A stretch of 49,356 nt of DNA from Kiritimatiellia bacterium (lineage in GTDB: Bacteria; Verrucomicrobiota; Kiritimatiellia; CAIQIC01; Lenti-01): contig JAFXQI010000033.1 of NCBI GenBank assembly GCA_017527155.1, positions 1 to 49,356 of the forward strand, given 5' to 3'. Below are positions 24,608 through 34,116 of this stretch, piece by piece (positions within the stretch are counted from its first letter, which is position 1; each line of letters begins with the position of its first letter). Both the position numbers and the translations under genes were made by a program. A model generated the notes under the pieces. The model did not search any database, had not been told where the DNA came from, and saw only the letters and a program-made list of their open reading frames with translations.

Positions 24608-26608
24608 TTACTCCACGGGGCGCACTTCCACCGTGAAGAAACGGTAGGCGGAGCGGTCGTCGAGGTCCGTCACGTCGGTCCAGTCGGGGTCGGTCAGGGC
24701 TTTCTTGGCCAGCACGCGGTAGTCGCGGTCGCTTTCCAGGTCGGGGGTCCAGGTCACTTCGGGGGTGCCGCCGGGGAAGCGGAGGCCGGTCAGGAGGACG
24801 GAATCGGCGTCGGTCGGGTCGGTCCCGGCGAGGTATTCCTGCGCGGCGGTGAGGCCGTCGCCGTCCACGTCGAGGGCGGCGGCGGTCTCGTTGCTCATGC
24901 CGGCATCGACTAGGCCAAGGTCGGCCAGCCAGGAGAGCGGGACGTCTTCGTCGGTGACGGTGGGGTTCCACGTCACCTGGTCCACCCAGCCGCAGTCTTC
25001 GGTGGGGGTTTCGTCGAACCAGTCCTTCGAATAGGTCCACGCCAGCGTGTGGATGCCGGCGCCGCGGACCTTGACGCCGACTTCGGCCCAGTCGCGCTCG
25101 CCGTCTATGCTGTCCACCAGGCGCCCGTCCAGGTAGAAGGACAGGCGGTCCCAGCCGGTCCCGTCGGGGTCGTCCTCGCAGGAGACTTTCCACCAGAACC
25201 CGAGCCAGCCCTCGCCATCGACGGTGGTTTCCATGCGGGTGCTTTGTTCGAGGCCGACGGCGCCGCTGCGCGCAGCGTGCTCGCCGTCGTGGGCGGGGGC
25301 GTCGACGACCTTCCACGGGTGCTCGGCATCGGTCGCGACGGTCCACAGGGGCTGGTCGATGGCCTCGGCCAGGGTGAGCAGGCGCACGAGCCGCGCCGAG
25401 GCGGTGGCGCTGCGGATCATGCCGGCCTTGAACGCCTTGGCCTTGACGGTGGTGGTGTCGAAGACGTTGAACGAGCCCGCGTACGGGATTCCGCCCTCGG
25501 TCGGCTCGCTGCCGTCGAGGGTGTAGAGGATGCGCGCGCCGGCCGTCGGGCAATCCATGACCACGCGCTGGGACGTGCCCTCGAACGTGGTCCCGTCGGC
25601 CGGGCGGATGCCCGGCGCCGCCACCTGTTCCATGCCCTCCTGCGTGACGGTGATGTCCCGGAACGCCCCGCCCCGCGAGAGCTGCACGCGCACGGTCGCC
25701 GCGCGGGCCGAGGTGTTTTCGTTGGCGTCCGCGGAGATGGCGAGCTCGCCGTCCCCTTCGCCGCCGGCGGACCCGAGGCGGAGCCAGTCCGCCCCGGCGG
25801 CGGCGGACCAGGCGGTGTTCGCGGAGACGGCCACCCTGTACGTCCCGCCCGTCGGCGCGGCTGCCACGGACATCGGCTCCACACCCACCGAATACGGCGT
25901 CCATTTCGCGTAGAGGGCCGTCACGCGCGCATTGACGCGGGTCGAAGGGAAGACCCGCGCCCCGTCGCCGCCGGGCTTGGTGAACCAGCCACCGAAGATG
26001 GCGGCCTCGTCCTCCGGCTCCGGCAGCGCCCCGTACGTTTCCCCGGCGCTGTAGGTGCGCTTGGGCAGGTCCGTCCCGCCGCCCACGAACGAGACCCCGA
26101 TGAGGTCGCCGACCACCTCGTCCTCCAGCCACCATTCCACGGCGCCGGGCAGCGTATCGCCGCCATCCAGGTTCGTGTCCCCGCCGACCGAGTCGTCGGC
26201 CGCGTCCGCGAGATAGGCCCCCCTGGCCACCACGTCCCCGCCCTCCTCCACGACGATGCGCGCCCCCTCGGTGAACTTCACCACCGCCCCGCGTTCCAGC
26301 GTGAGCACCGCCCCTTCGCCCACCACCACGTCGTCGCGTACCACGTGCACCCGGTCCGCGCCCCACATTTCGTCCGAATCCACGCGTCCGCCGGCCACGT
26401 CCGGCCCGTTCAGGACGCACACCTCCGCCGCGCCGCCGCCGGATTCCAGCGTCGTCCAGCCATCCGGGAGCGCCGTGGTGTCCCACTGGCGCAGCGCGCT
26501 GCCGTCGGCCTCGCCGACCCATTCCACGCCGGTCCCGACGCGCCTGCCGGAGCACGGGCGGACCGCCCTCCATCTATCCGCCTCCCTCCCCCGATCCTTC
26601 CTCTCCAT
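24608..26608 (-). CDS. Surface protein with InlB, BACON and calcium-motif domains, 5' end missing
   Basis: A 666-residue reading frame made of secreted-protein modules: a segment with RQWDTTALPDGWTTL and VLTLERGAVVKFTEGA, an InlB-like unit (FGGWFTKPGGDGA ... ALYAKW, about 200-230), a BACON-type domain (GGTYRVAVSANTAWSA), a chitobiase-C-like unit (ARILYTLDGSEPTEGG), a lectin-like sandwich (TLAWTYSKDWFDE), and a calcium motif DVDGDGLTAAQEYLAGTDPT. Such strings occur in very large exported proteins of gut PVC bacteria. The first 35 residues have no signal peptide and look like random translation, so the gene probably lost its 5' part; recognisable sequence starts near 26540. Likely nonfunctional or never exported. 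Confidence 0.7.
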   Translation of the reverse strand: MERKDRGREADRWRAVRPCSGRRVGTGVEWVGEADGSALRQWDTTALPDGWTTLESGGGAAEVCVLNGPDVAGGRVDSDEMWGADRVHVVRDDVVVGEGAVLTLERGAVVKFTEGARIVVEEGGDVVARGAYLADAADDSVGGDTNLDGGDTLPGAVEWWLEDEVVGDLIGVSFVGGGTDLPKRTYSAGETYGALPEPEDEAAIFGGWFTKPGGDGARVFPSTRVNARVTALYAKWTPYSVGVEPMSVAAAPTGGTYRVAVSANTAWSAAAGADWLRLGSAGGEGDGELAISADANENTSARAATVRVQLSRGGAFRDITVTQEGMEQVAAPGIRPADGTTFEGTSQRVVMDCPTAGARILYTLDGSEPTEGGIPYAGSFNVFDTTTVKAKAFKAGMIRSATASARLVRLLTLAEAIDQPLWTVATDAEHPWKVVDAPAHDGEHAARSGAVGLEQSTRMETTVDGEGWLGFWWKVSCEDDPDGTGWDRLSFYLDGRLVDSIDGERDWAEVGVKVRGAGIHTLAWTYSKDWFDETPTEDCGWVDQVTWNPTVTDEDVPLSWLADLGLVDAGMSNETAAALDVDGDGLTAAQEYLAGTDPTDADSVLLTGLRFPGGTPEVTWTPDLESDRDYRVLAKKALTDPDWTDVTDLDDRSAYRFFTVEVRPVE

Positions 26609-26703
26609 CCGGACTCACCAAGGGCGGAAATCCAAGATTCAACTTGCGATTTACGCCCATCATGGCTATTGTCCCCACATCCACTCCAAGAGAGGAACAG
26701 GCC

Positions 26704-27855
26704 ATGATTCCGAGAAAAATCGAAAATTCCTTGCGGGAAGCCCTCGACGAGTATCCCGTCGTCACCATTTTCGGCCCACGGCAGTCGGGCAAGACGACCT
26801 TGGCCAAGTCCTGTTGCCCGGGATTCGGGTACGTGAACCTCGAAGAGCAGGAAGAAAGCGAACTGGCGGCCGCCGACCCCAAGGCCTTCTTTCTCCGCCA
26901 CCCCGCGCCGGTCGTGCTCGACGAAATCCAGCGCGTTCCCTCCCTCGTATCCCAAATCCAGGTCGCGGTCGATGCCGACAGGGCCCGCTGCGGACGCTTC
27001 GTCCTGACGGGTTCGCACCAGACGGCGTTGGCCGAAGCCGTCGACGAATCGCTGGCCGGAAGGACCGCCATCCTGGAACTCCTGCCGCTCTCCCTCGACG
27101 AACTGGGCGACGGGAAGCGCGCGGCCACCGACGAACTGCTCTTCAGGGGCTTCATGCCCGAACTCCACGCCGCGCGGAAGAATCCCGCCCGCTACTACCG
27201 CAACTACCTCCGCACCTACGTCGAACGCGACGTCCGCCGCCTCGTCAACGTCCGCGACCTGATTCTCTTCGAGCGTTTCGTCGCGCTGCTGGCCGGACGC
27301 ATTGGGCAGACCGTGAACTTTTCCTCCCTTGCCGGCGAAACGGGCGTGAGCTCCGCGACCGTTTCCTCCTGGCTGTCCGTCCTCGAAGCCTCGTTCCTCG
27401 TCTACCGCCTGAAGCCCTGGTTCTCCAACGTCTCCAAGCGCTTCGTCAAATCCCCCAAGATCTACTTCGCCGAAACCGGCCTCGCGGCCCATCTTCTCGG
27501 CATCCGCACCCCGGCCCAGCTGGCGACCCACCCCCTGCGGGGAGCCCTCTTCGAGAACATGTGCGTGATGGATGTCCGCAAACGCTTCCTCAACGCCGGC
27601 GAGGACGCCCCCATCTCCTTCCTCCGCACGGAAAAGGGGTTCGAAATCGACCTGCTGATCCACGAGGCGTCCGGAATCCGCCCCGTCGAAATCAAGTCCG
27701 CCATGACCTTCAACCGCAACCTCGTGCGCAATCTCGAAGCCTTCGCGCGCGAAGAACCCGCTGCATCCTCCCCCGTGCTCCTCTACGACGGCTCGCCCAT
27801 TCCTTCTTTCGGCAACCGGAACGTCTCCGTCCTGAACTTCCGCGACTGGACCTGA
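26704..27855 (+). CDS. AAA_14/DUF4143 ATPase
   Basis: A 383-residue ATPase with Walker A GPRQSGKT (24-31), Walker B VVLDEIQ near 80-87 and sensor LTGSH, then a DUF4143 C-terminal half with TGLAAHLLGI and a PD-(D/E)XK-like signature (FEIDLLI ... PVEIKS). Proteins of this family are abundant and often in variable regions; they are not well characterised. The ATG at 26704 follows AGAGGA. A possible promoter has TTGCGA and TATTGT with a 17-base spacer (26644-26672). It is a single gene, divergent from the truncated surface gene. Confidence 0.9.
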   Translation: MIPRKIENSLREALDEYPVVTIFGPRQSGKTTLAKSCCPGFGYVNLEEQEESELAAADPKAFFLRHPAPVVLDEIQRVPSLVSQIQVAVDADRARCGRFVLTGSHQTALAEAVDESLAGRTAILELLPLSLDELGDGKRAATDELLFRGFMPELHAARKNPARYYRNYLRTYVERDVRRLVNVRDLILFERFVALLAGRIGQTVNFSSLAGETGVSSATVSSWLSVLEASFLVYRLKPWFSNVSKRFVKSPKIYFAETGLAAHLLGIRTPAQLATHPLRGALFENMCVMDVRKRFLNAGEDAPISFLRTEKGFEIDLLIHEASGIRPVEIKSAMTFNRNLVRNLEAFAREEPAASSPVLLYDGSPIPSFGNRNVSVLNFRDWT

Positions 27856-27950
27856 CCGCATTCCCCGCCGCCCCTCCTTGTACTCCCCTCCCGCCTTCTC
27901 TCCCGCGCAATCCACCGCACTTCTTCCTTCATACTTCATACTTCTTACTT

Positions 27951-27972
27951 GCGGCGGCCCCCCGTCCGCCGC
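27951..27972. terminator. Hairpin between convergent genes
   Basis: GCGGCGG pairs with CCGCCGC around an 8-base loop, midway between the ATPase stop (27855) and the end of the large secreted gene (28042). There is no T-run, so this is a tentative bidirectional 3' hairpin. Confidence 0.4.
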
Positions 27973-28041
27973 CATTGGCTTCCCTGCCACTCGCATCGCT
28001 CGCACCTCGCGGGTCACGGACATATTCCTCTCTCTTCCCTT

Positions 28042-29571
28042 TCACAACCCGCACGGAGCCGCCAGACGGAAGCCGCGATCCCAAAGTGCTCCCGGCAATG
28101 GAATTCCGGAATCCCGATAGGACGCAGTACACTTGCCGGAGCCAGCACTCCAGTAATAACTTCCACCGCGCAACACGCGCTCGGATCCCTGAGACGCTCC
28201 CACAGGATTCATCTCCCCGTCCGCCAAGTCGCCTTTCCAGTCCAGACACCATTCCCACACGTTCCCGTGCATGTCGTAGAGTCCCCATGCGTTCGGCAAA
28301 TAGCTACCCACCGTTGTATGGTTGCTGCTGTAGCCCCCCTTGCCGTCGGATTGGTTGCCGGAATAGCGTCCCAGCTTCTTCAAATCCTCCTCCGTGCTTC
28401 CCCCGTTGTTGTAATTACTCGTCGTTCCTGCTCTGCATGCATATTCCCACTGCGCCTCCGTCGGCAGGTCGAATGAGAGACCGGTCCGGGCCCGAATCCG
28501 CCCCATGAACGAATCCATCGATACTATCGATGAAACCGGCCAGTTGGTATTGCCCCGGATGTCCATCCATGACACCTCCTCCACCGGCCGCATGTCCCCC
28601 TCATACTCCGCCGGATTGCTCCCCGTCACCAGCTCGTACTGCTTCTGCGTCACCTCGAACACCCCCATGTAATACGGCTTCGTCAGGGTCGTCTCGTAGC
28701 TCCCGCCCATCATGAACGTCCCCGGCTCGATCCGCCGCAGCACCAGCTTCGTCGTCTTGTACTCGTCCGTGTTGAACCCGCCCGCGGGTTCCCCGTCCAT
28801 GTACTCCACCGGCCACGTTGCCGCGTCCGGCCCGCCCGAGAGGTCCACAACCAGATACTTCGCCTTCACCGCCGCAGATCCGTATTCATAGCACCCGATA
28901 TCCACCGTCCCGTTCGCGATGCGCGCGTTGCCCGCAAGGTCTGTGGCGGTTGTGACATAGGCATTGTCTCCGGCGTCGATGCAGGGGGAGCCTGACGCAA
29001 GGCGGTAATCGCCGTTGGCAGCATCTACAAAGCCGGGGTCATTGGTGTAGCATGAGGTCATCGCGGTTGGCGTTCCTCCATCAGAAGAATCGCAAACAAG
29101 CTCCCCAGAATCACAAATATTTCCATAAACGATGCAATTATTCAGAAGGGAACAACCCACAATGCCGCCAGAGCGTGCATGGTTTCCGACGATGGTGCAA
29201 TTGACGTTTGTGCTGGCATACATGGCAGCGCCAGCCGATCGCCCGCCTGTATTGTATGCGTAATTTCCAGACAGCAAACAGTTTTCGGCATGTGACCAAA
29301 ACAGTGCCCCTCCATCGTCGCGAGAGTAGTTGTCCACAAAAATGCATTCGAAGGCGTATCCACGGGCCAATCCTCCACCTCCCAGAGCGGAACAGTTCCG
29401 AATTTGGCAATGTTCCAATCTTGCCCCCCAAACTCCACCTCCATCTCCTCCATAGCCACTCCATGAACCGTTCACACGGCAATCTCGGATTATGCAGTTC
29501 CGAATTGTACCAAAGCGAATACCTGCCCCTCCCGCCCCCTCCCAGCTGATATACAGGTATCCATCAGACAC
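28042..29571 (-). CDS. 3' part of the split secreted protein: beta-helix and SUMF1 domains
   Basis: The open frame encodes 509 residues. Residues 10-230 are a right-handed beta-helix of the polymorphic-outer-membrane/choice-of-anchor-Q kind (repeated NCII, NCLLSGN, NCTIVGN, then AGDNAY and DIGCYEYG). From about 240 on is a formylglycine-generating-enzyme-like (SUMF1) domain: FMMGGSYE, EVTQKQYELVTG, RPVEEVSW, LPTEAQWEYACRAGT, WGLYDMHGNVWEWCLD, VLRGGSYYW, DRGFRLA. One of the two catalytic Cys of true FGE is replaced by Trp, so the domain is probably not a sulfatase activator. The apparent GTG start lies inside the beta-helix and lacks a ribosome site: this is the continuation of the upstream frame, joined by restoring one T at 29574-29577. 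GC content is clearly lower than in the neighbours. Confidence 0.82.
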   Translation of the reverse strand: MSDGYLYISWEGAGGAGIRFGTIRNCIIRDCRVNGSWSGYGGDGGGVWGARLEHCQIRNCSALGGGGLARGYAFECIFVDNYSRDDGGALFWSHAENCLLSGNYAYNTGGRSAGAAMYASTNVNCTIVGNHARSGGIVGCSLLNNCIVYGNICDSGELVCDSSDGGTPTAMTSCYTNDPGFVDAANGDYRLASGSPCIDAGDNAYVTTATDLAGNARIANGTVDIGCYEYGSAAVKAKYLVVDLSGGPDAATWPVEYMDGEPAGGFNTDEYKTTKLVLRRIEPGTFMMGGSYETTLTKPYYMGVFEVTQKQYELVTGSNPAEYEGDMRPVEEVSWMDIRGNTNWPVSSIVSMDSFMGRIRARTGLSFDLPTEAQWEYACRAGTTSNYNNGGSTEEDLKKLGRYSGNQSDGKGGYSSNHTTVGSYLPNAWGLYDMHGNVWEWCLDWKGDLADGEMNPVGASQGSERVLRGGSYYWSAGSGKCTASYRDSGIPLPGALWDRGFRLAAPCGL

Positions 29572-32500
29572 CGAAAACCATCCAGAATCGTTGCTTGGTC
29601 TCCCTCCTTTTCACCAAGGAGCGCACATTGAGACGTCCCGTTGCCACTGATGACCGTGCTTTCCGCTCCGTTCAGCGAACGGATGGTAATGCCCTTGTTG
29701 GCCGTCACAATCGGCGCATACGTCCCGTCCGCAACCAGAATCGTCTCCCCCTCCGACGACGCGTCAATCGCCGCTTGAATCGTCTTCTTCGCTGTCGCCC
29801 AGCTGCGGCCGTCGTTGGAGTCGTTGCCGGATGAAGCAGAAACGTACCAGTCGCCCGTGCTGGGCGGCACACCACTCGCCCATGACAATTCAATTTCGTA
29901 CCACACTGCCCCAGACCAAGAATCGTTGAACTTGACCGTTGTTGTGTAGTCGTTTTTCGAGCTTGGTCCTTCCACCAAAGTTACGGGTTGGCGACAGGTA
30001 ATTGCCGTCAGGGAGACGGTCACCTCATCCGAGAATGGAATGCCGGTTTCTCCCAACGGCAACTCATATACATCTGATGTCACTCCTGCTTCCACCCACG
30101 TGCTTCCGCCCGGATCATAGCTCCAAACAGGATACCACACTTGCCCGTTGATAAAGGTTGCTTCATTTCCGTTCCCGTCCGCATGGTGGCCAGGCAACAC
30201 GTTGCTGATGTGCTCAAACCAAATGGCATTGCCGCGGATTTTTATATAATCCGCTCCATCAATAAACGTTCGAATTCTCAAAGTCGGAGGCCCCGGTTCC
30301 ACCGGCTCGCTCGGCACCGCGTTCAGCGTCACGCTGACGCGGCTGGCGTGGAAGTCGGGGTAATCGGCGCCGAGGTTCCAGGAGAGGCGGCGCTTGCCGG
30401 GTTCGACGGTGGCGCCACGCGCGCCGTCGCCGGCGAGGGTCGAGGCGACGAGGGCGGCCTTGTGGTCGCGGTCGTAGCCGGAGAGGGTGACCTTGGCGAC
30501 GGTGCCGGTGGGGGCGGTTTCGAGCGTGTAATCGACGTCCACCCATCCGTTCCAGGGCCAGCGGGCGTGGGCTTCGACATCCTTGACGGTGGCGGTCTTG
30601 ACGATGGGGGCGACGAGTGCGACCTCCAGCGAGCCTTCGACGGTGGAGCCGTCGATGAAGCGGGCGGTGACAACGATGGTGCGGTCTTCTTCGAGCTTGC
30701 CGACCGTGAGCAATCCGTCGGAGCCGATGGTGGCGAAAGTGCCGCCGGACGCGATGGACCAGACGGGGACCACCGACGCGACGGCGCCGTTTTCGTAGCG
30801 GACCTTGGCGGTGTACGCCGCCGTGGATTCGGCGGCGACGCGGTCGGGGCCGAGGATGGTGAGGGCGACGGGCTTGGGCGAAATCTTCCGCAGCCCCACG
30901 GCGGGGCCGCCGAAGGCGCTGGCGGCGGTGCCCGTCTCGTCCACGGCGGCCTGGACGGTGTAGTAGTAGACGGTGCCGGCGGTCGCCGTCGTGTCGTCGA
31001 AGGCGAGGGCGGTCTGCCACGTGCCGAGGGCGGTTTTGGCGCCATCCGCGCTGTCGGCGCGCCAGACGCGGTAGAATTCCGCGCCTTCGCACGCCTTCCA
31101 GGAGACGGCGACCTTGTCGGCGTATGTGCCGTAGCTGGCGGAGACGCCGGTCGGGGCCGCGACCGGCCGCACCGCTTCCACCACCGCGCTGCCGGGCGCA
31201 CCGGCGCCGGCGGCGTTGGCGGCGCCGACGCGGTAGGCGTAGGCCACGCCCGGCGCGGCCGAGGCGTCGGTGTGTTCGGTCGCCGTCGTCGAGGCCACCA
31301 CGGCGGAATCTTCCCCGGGGCCCGATCGCCACAGCTGGTAGCTCGTCGCGTTGGCCACCGCGCTCCAGCGCAGGGCGATGCCGCGCTCCGTCGCGGAGAC
31401 GAGTTCAAGCGTTGCGGGGGCCGACGGCACGGCGGGGGTCACGGTGATGGTCAGGCGCCCGGTGCGGTTGGCCGTTCCGTCGGAATAGGCCGCCGAGAGC
31501 GTCACGGTGGTGTTCTCCCCCGCCACCGGGGCGGTGACCACCGCCTTGCCGTCCGAGACGGCGAGCGAGCCGCCCGAGAGGGTCCACTCCGGGGCGACCG
31601 TCGTGCGCGTGCCGTCGGTCGAGACGGCGGTGCAGGTGTAGGTTCCCCGGCCGCCCGAAACCAGCGAGACGGGGCCCGAAATCTCCAGGGCTTTCAGCGC
31701 CGGCGGGCCCGTCCGGAACCCTTCGTCCGGCACACCGAACGCGCTCTCGCGGGTGCCTTCGGCATCGACCGCCGCCGTCGCGTAGTAGAGATGGGGCATC
31801 CCGGCCTCTGCCGTGGTGTCCGCGTACTGGCACGCCGTCTGCCACGGGGAAACCGCCACGGGCTCGCCGTCCTCCCCGTCCGCGCGCCAGACGCGGTAGT
31901 GGGAGGCGCCCTCCGAGCGGTTCCACGCCACGTCCACGCGGTCGTCGCGCGTCCCGTCCGAGGCCGAGAGGTTCGCCGGGGCCGCCAGCGCGCGCCAGCC
32001 CCAGGCGCCGGGGCTGAAGGGGCTGCTGCCGGAGCCGTTCTTGGCCTTCACGAAATAGCGGTAATCCACGCCGGGGACCGCCGCCGTGTCCGCGTAGCGG
32101 GTCGCCGTCACCGTGCCGATGTACGCCGCGTTGCCCGAACTCTCCCGGGTTCCGCGGTACACCGCGTAGCCGGCCGCCCCCTCCGACGCCGTCCACGAGA
32201 GGCGCACGCAGCTCTCTTCCGTGCCCGCCGTCGCTTCCAGATCCGCCGGGGCCGCGGGGGCCGCCACCGTCACGAAGAAGCTCCACTCCGCCGTCTTCGA
32301 CACCCCGCCCTCCGAATACGACGCCCGCAGCTTCACCGTCCGCTGCTCGCCCGTCGCTTTCGCCGTCACCCGACCCGAGGAATCCACCGACGCCCACTTC
32401 CCGCCCTCGGCGATGCTCCAGCGCGGCGACACCGCTTTCGTGGAGCCGTCGCTGTAGGCCGCCGTGCAGGAGAAGACCGCCGAGCTGCCCGCCTTCAGGG

Positions 32501-34043
32501 AGTTCACCCCCTCGATCGAGAGCCCCGCGAGCGACCGCACCACCGCCGCCGACTTCACGTACGCCTTGCAGCAGAAATTCGCCGTGCTCGACACCCGCGC
32601 CGTGAAGTCGTCCCATTTGCTCCCGTTCGCGCTCAGGTAGCTCTCCCCTTCCTTCGCCGAGGCGGCGGCCGAGTAGCCCGCCACCGCGTATTCCACCGCC
32701 AGCGGGTACGCATAGCCCGGCGTCGTCAGCTGCACCACGACCGAGAACCGCTGCCCCGCCGACACCGCCGCGGGCGTCTCCAGCGGGACCGTCACGTAGC
32801 CCGCCGCGTCCACCGTCCCGCTCTGCTGCGCCGCCAGCGTCCCCGACCGCGGCGACCCCGCCCGGCAGCCCGTGTACACCATCAGCGTGTACGTCGTGCG
32901 CGGCGTCATCGCATAAAAGCCCGCGGCCGCCACCTTCGAGGCCTCCGCCGCCGTGAAGACGTTCGCGCCCCAGGCCGTCGGCCCGGCATAGCCGATGGCG
33001 CCGACCATCCCCAGCGGATCGTGCTGGTAGACCGCGTCGTAGTTGTCCGCCGCCTCCGTGCCCGAGAACGAATAAAGCGGCTTCCACGCGAACGACTCGT
33101 CATAGTAGGAAATGTGGAAATACCCGTCCTCGCCCCATCCGCTTCCCCAGCTGTTCCGCACGATGTACGCCCCGTCGCCCGGCGGCTCCGGCTTGAAATT
33201 CTTCCTGGAGTAGCCGTCGTCCCACCCCACCAGGTCCACCGCGTGGTTCGAGAGCCGGTAGGACGTGCCCGGATTGAAGTAATAGGCGGCCGTCTTCGCG
33301 TTGTAGTAGCTCCCCGCGTGGTAGTAGTCCGCCTGGAGCGCGCCCCACGACTTCAGCGCCTGCTTGATGCCGTCGTTGTCCAGATACGCCGTCTTGCCCG
33401 GAATCCACCGCACCCGCTGCACGTGCCGCACCGGCGTCCCCGCCACGCTCTTCCCCGGACGCGGATACGCATCATCGCTCTCCGCCACCGGCCCCGCCCA
33501 GCGAAGGAAATACCCCTCCGCCATCTGCGCGTTGCCGCCCGCCCCGAACCCCTGGCTCCACCCGTGCAGGTTCACCAGATGGTTCTCCGACAAATCCAGC
33601 TCCGTCCCCTCCGACTTCTTCACCCACGACTCCAGCGACCCCATCGCCGCGAACGCCCAGCAATTCCCGTAGGAGCCCTGGTCCCGCACCGCCGTCAGCG
33701 CCCCGGTCTCCCGCAAATCGTATGCCGGTTCCAGCACATCCCCGACACCCTGCGCCAGGTTGTCGTTGAGGTTCGACAGATACCCCATGTCCAGCACCGT
33801 CGGCACGAACCCGAAATCCATGTCCTCCCCGCCCGCCTCCCCGCGGGCCGCCGCCGCTCTCACCCCCCGCGGCCTGGCCGTCTCCGGCCCCTTCTTCCCC
33901 TCCGCCTCCTTCGCCGCCTGTTCCCGCTGCCACCGCGCGAACGCCGGATTCACCGGCGCCATCTGCTGCGCCCACACGCTCCCCGCCAGCGCCGCCATCA
34001 TCGCCGCCGCCAGCCAGCTCTTCATGTTCCGTCCGTTTTTCAT
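29490..34043 (-). CDS. 5' part of the split secreted protein: papain-family cysteine peptidase with Ig/Fn3 repeats
   Basis: The ATG at 34043 follows AAGGAGA and a signal peptide (SWLAAAMMAALAGSVWAQ). A C1 peptidase domain follows with catalytic C128 (GNCWAF), H267 (SNHAVDLVGWDDG) and N297 (RNSWGSGWGEDG), then a lectin-like domain common in bacterial C1 peptidases. Repeating Big/Ig-like (SLKAGSSAVFSC, VSGGRGTYTC) and Fn3-like units (LSWTASEGAAGYAVYRG and similar) fill about residues 490-1170. Next is the ARWPWNGWVDVDYTLE domain that usually precedes SUMF1 in these genomes, a low-GC insert, and the start of a beta-helix (WATAKKTIQAAIDA). The true frame is lost near 29574; the last about 28 codons of this frame are spurious. 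Without the lesion the product would be about 2,000 residues, secreted or surface-bound. Confidence 0.85.
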   Translation of the reverse strand: MKNGRNMKSWLAAAMMAALAGSVWAQQMAPVNPAFARWQREQAAKEAEGKKGPETARPRGVRAAAARGEAGGEDMDFGFVPTVLDMGYLSNLNDNLAQGVGDVLEPAYDLRETGALTAVRDQGSYGNCWAFAAMGSLESWVKKSEGTELDLSENHLVNLHGWSQGFGAGGNAQMAEGYFLRWAGPVAESDDAYPRPGKSVAGTPVRHVQRVRWIPGKTAYLDNDGIKQALKSWGALQADYYHAGSYYNAKTAAYYFNPGTSYRLSNHAVDLVGWDDGYSRKNFKPEPPGDGAYIVRNSWGSGWGEDGYFHISYYDESFAWKPLYSFSGTEAADNYDAVYQHDPLGMVGAIGYAGPTAWGANVFTAAEASKVAAAGFYAMTPRTTYTLMVYTGCRAGSPRSGTLAAQQSGTVDAAGYVTVPLETPAAVSAGQRFSVVVQLTTPGYAYPLAVEYAVAGYSAAASAKEGESYLSANGSKWDDFTARVSSTANFCCKAYVKSAAVVRSLAGLSIEGVNSLKAGSSAVFSCTAAYSDGSTKAVSPRWSIAEGGKWASVDSSGRVTAKATGEQRTVKLRASYSEGGVSKTAEWSFFVTVAAPAAPADLEATAGTEESCVRLSWTASEGAAGYAVYRGTRESSGNAAYIGTVTATRYADTAAVPGVDYRYFVKAKNGSGSSPFSPGAWGWRALAAPANLSASDGTRDDRVDVAWNRSEGASHYRVWRADGEDGEPVAVSPWQTACQYADTTAEAGMPHLYYATAAVDAEGTRESAFGVPDEGFRTGPPALKALEISGPVSLVSGGRGTYTCTAVSTDGTRTTVAPEWTLSGGSLAVSDGKAVVTAPVAGENTTVTLSAAYSDGTANRTGRLTITVTPAVPSAPATLELVSATERGIALRWSAVANATSYQLWRSGPGEDSAVVASTTATEHTDASAAPGVAYAYRVGAANAAGAGAPGSAVVEAVRPVAAPTGVSASYGTYADKVAVSWKACEGAEFYRVWRADSADGAKTALGTWQTALAFDDTTATAGTVYYYTVQAAVDETGTAASAFGGPAVGLRKISPKPVALTILGPDRVAAESTAAYTAKVRYENGAVASVVPVWSIASGGTFATIGSDGLLTVGKLEEDRTIVVTARFIDGSTVEGSLEVALVAPIVKTATVKDVEAHARWPWNGWVDVDYTLETAPTGTVAKVTLSGYDRDHKAALVASTLAGDGARGATVEPGKRRLSWNLGADYPDFHASRVSVTLNAVPSEPVEPGPPTLRIRTFIDGADYIKIRGNAIWFEHISNVLPGHHADGNGNEATFINGQVWYPVWSYDPGGSTWVEAGVTSDVYELPLGETGIPFSDEVTVSLTAITCRQPVTLVEGPSSKNDYTTTVKFNDSWSGAVWYEIELSWASGVPPSTGDWYVSASSGNDSNDGRSWATAKKTIQAAIDASSEGETILVADGTYAPIVTANKGITIRSLNGAESTVISGNGTSQCALLGEKEGDQATILDGFRCLMDTCISAGRGREGQVFALVQFGTA

Positions 34044-34116
34044 CGCGCGTCTCCTTGGCCCCGTCCGTTCCACGGAAACACTCCCTCGGGGCAGAAAGAA
34101 AGGCGTCTCCGTTCGC

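Noticed and set aside
28042-29571. True formylglycine-generating enzyme for sulfatase activation
   Set aside because: One of the two catalytic Cys is Trp, the domain is fused to a secreted peptidase, and no sulfatase gene is in the window.
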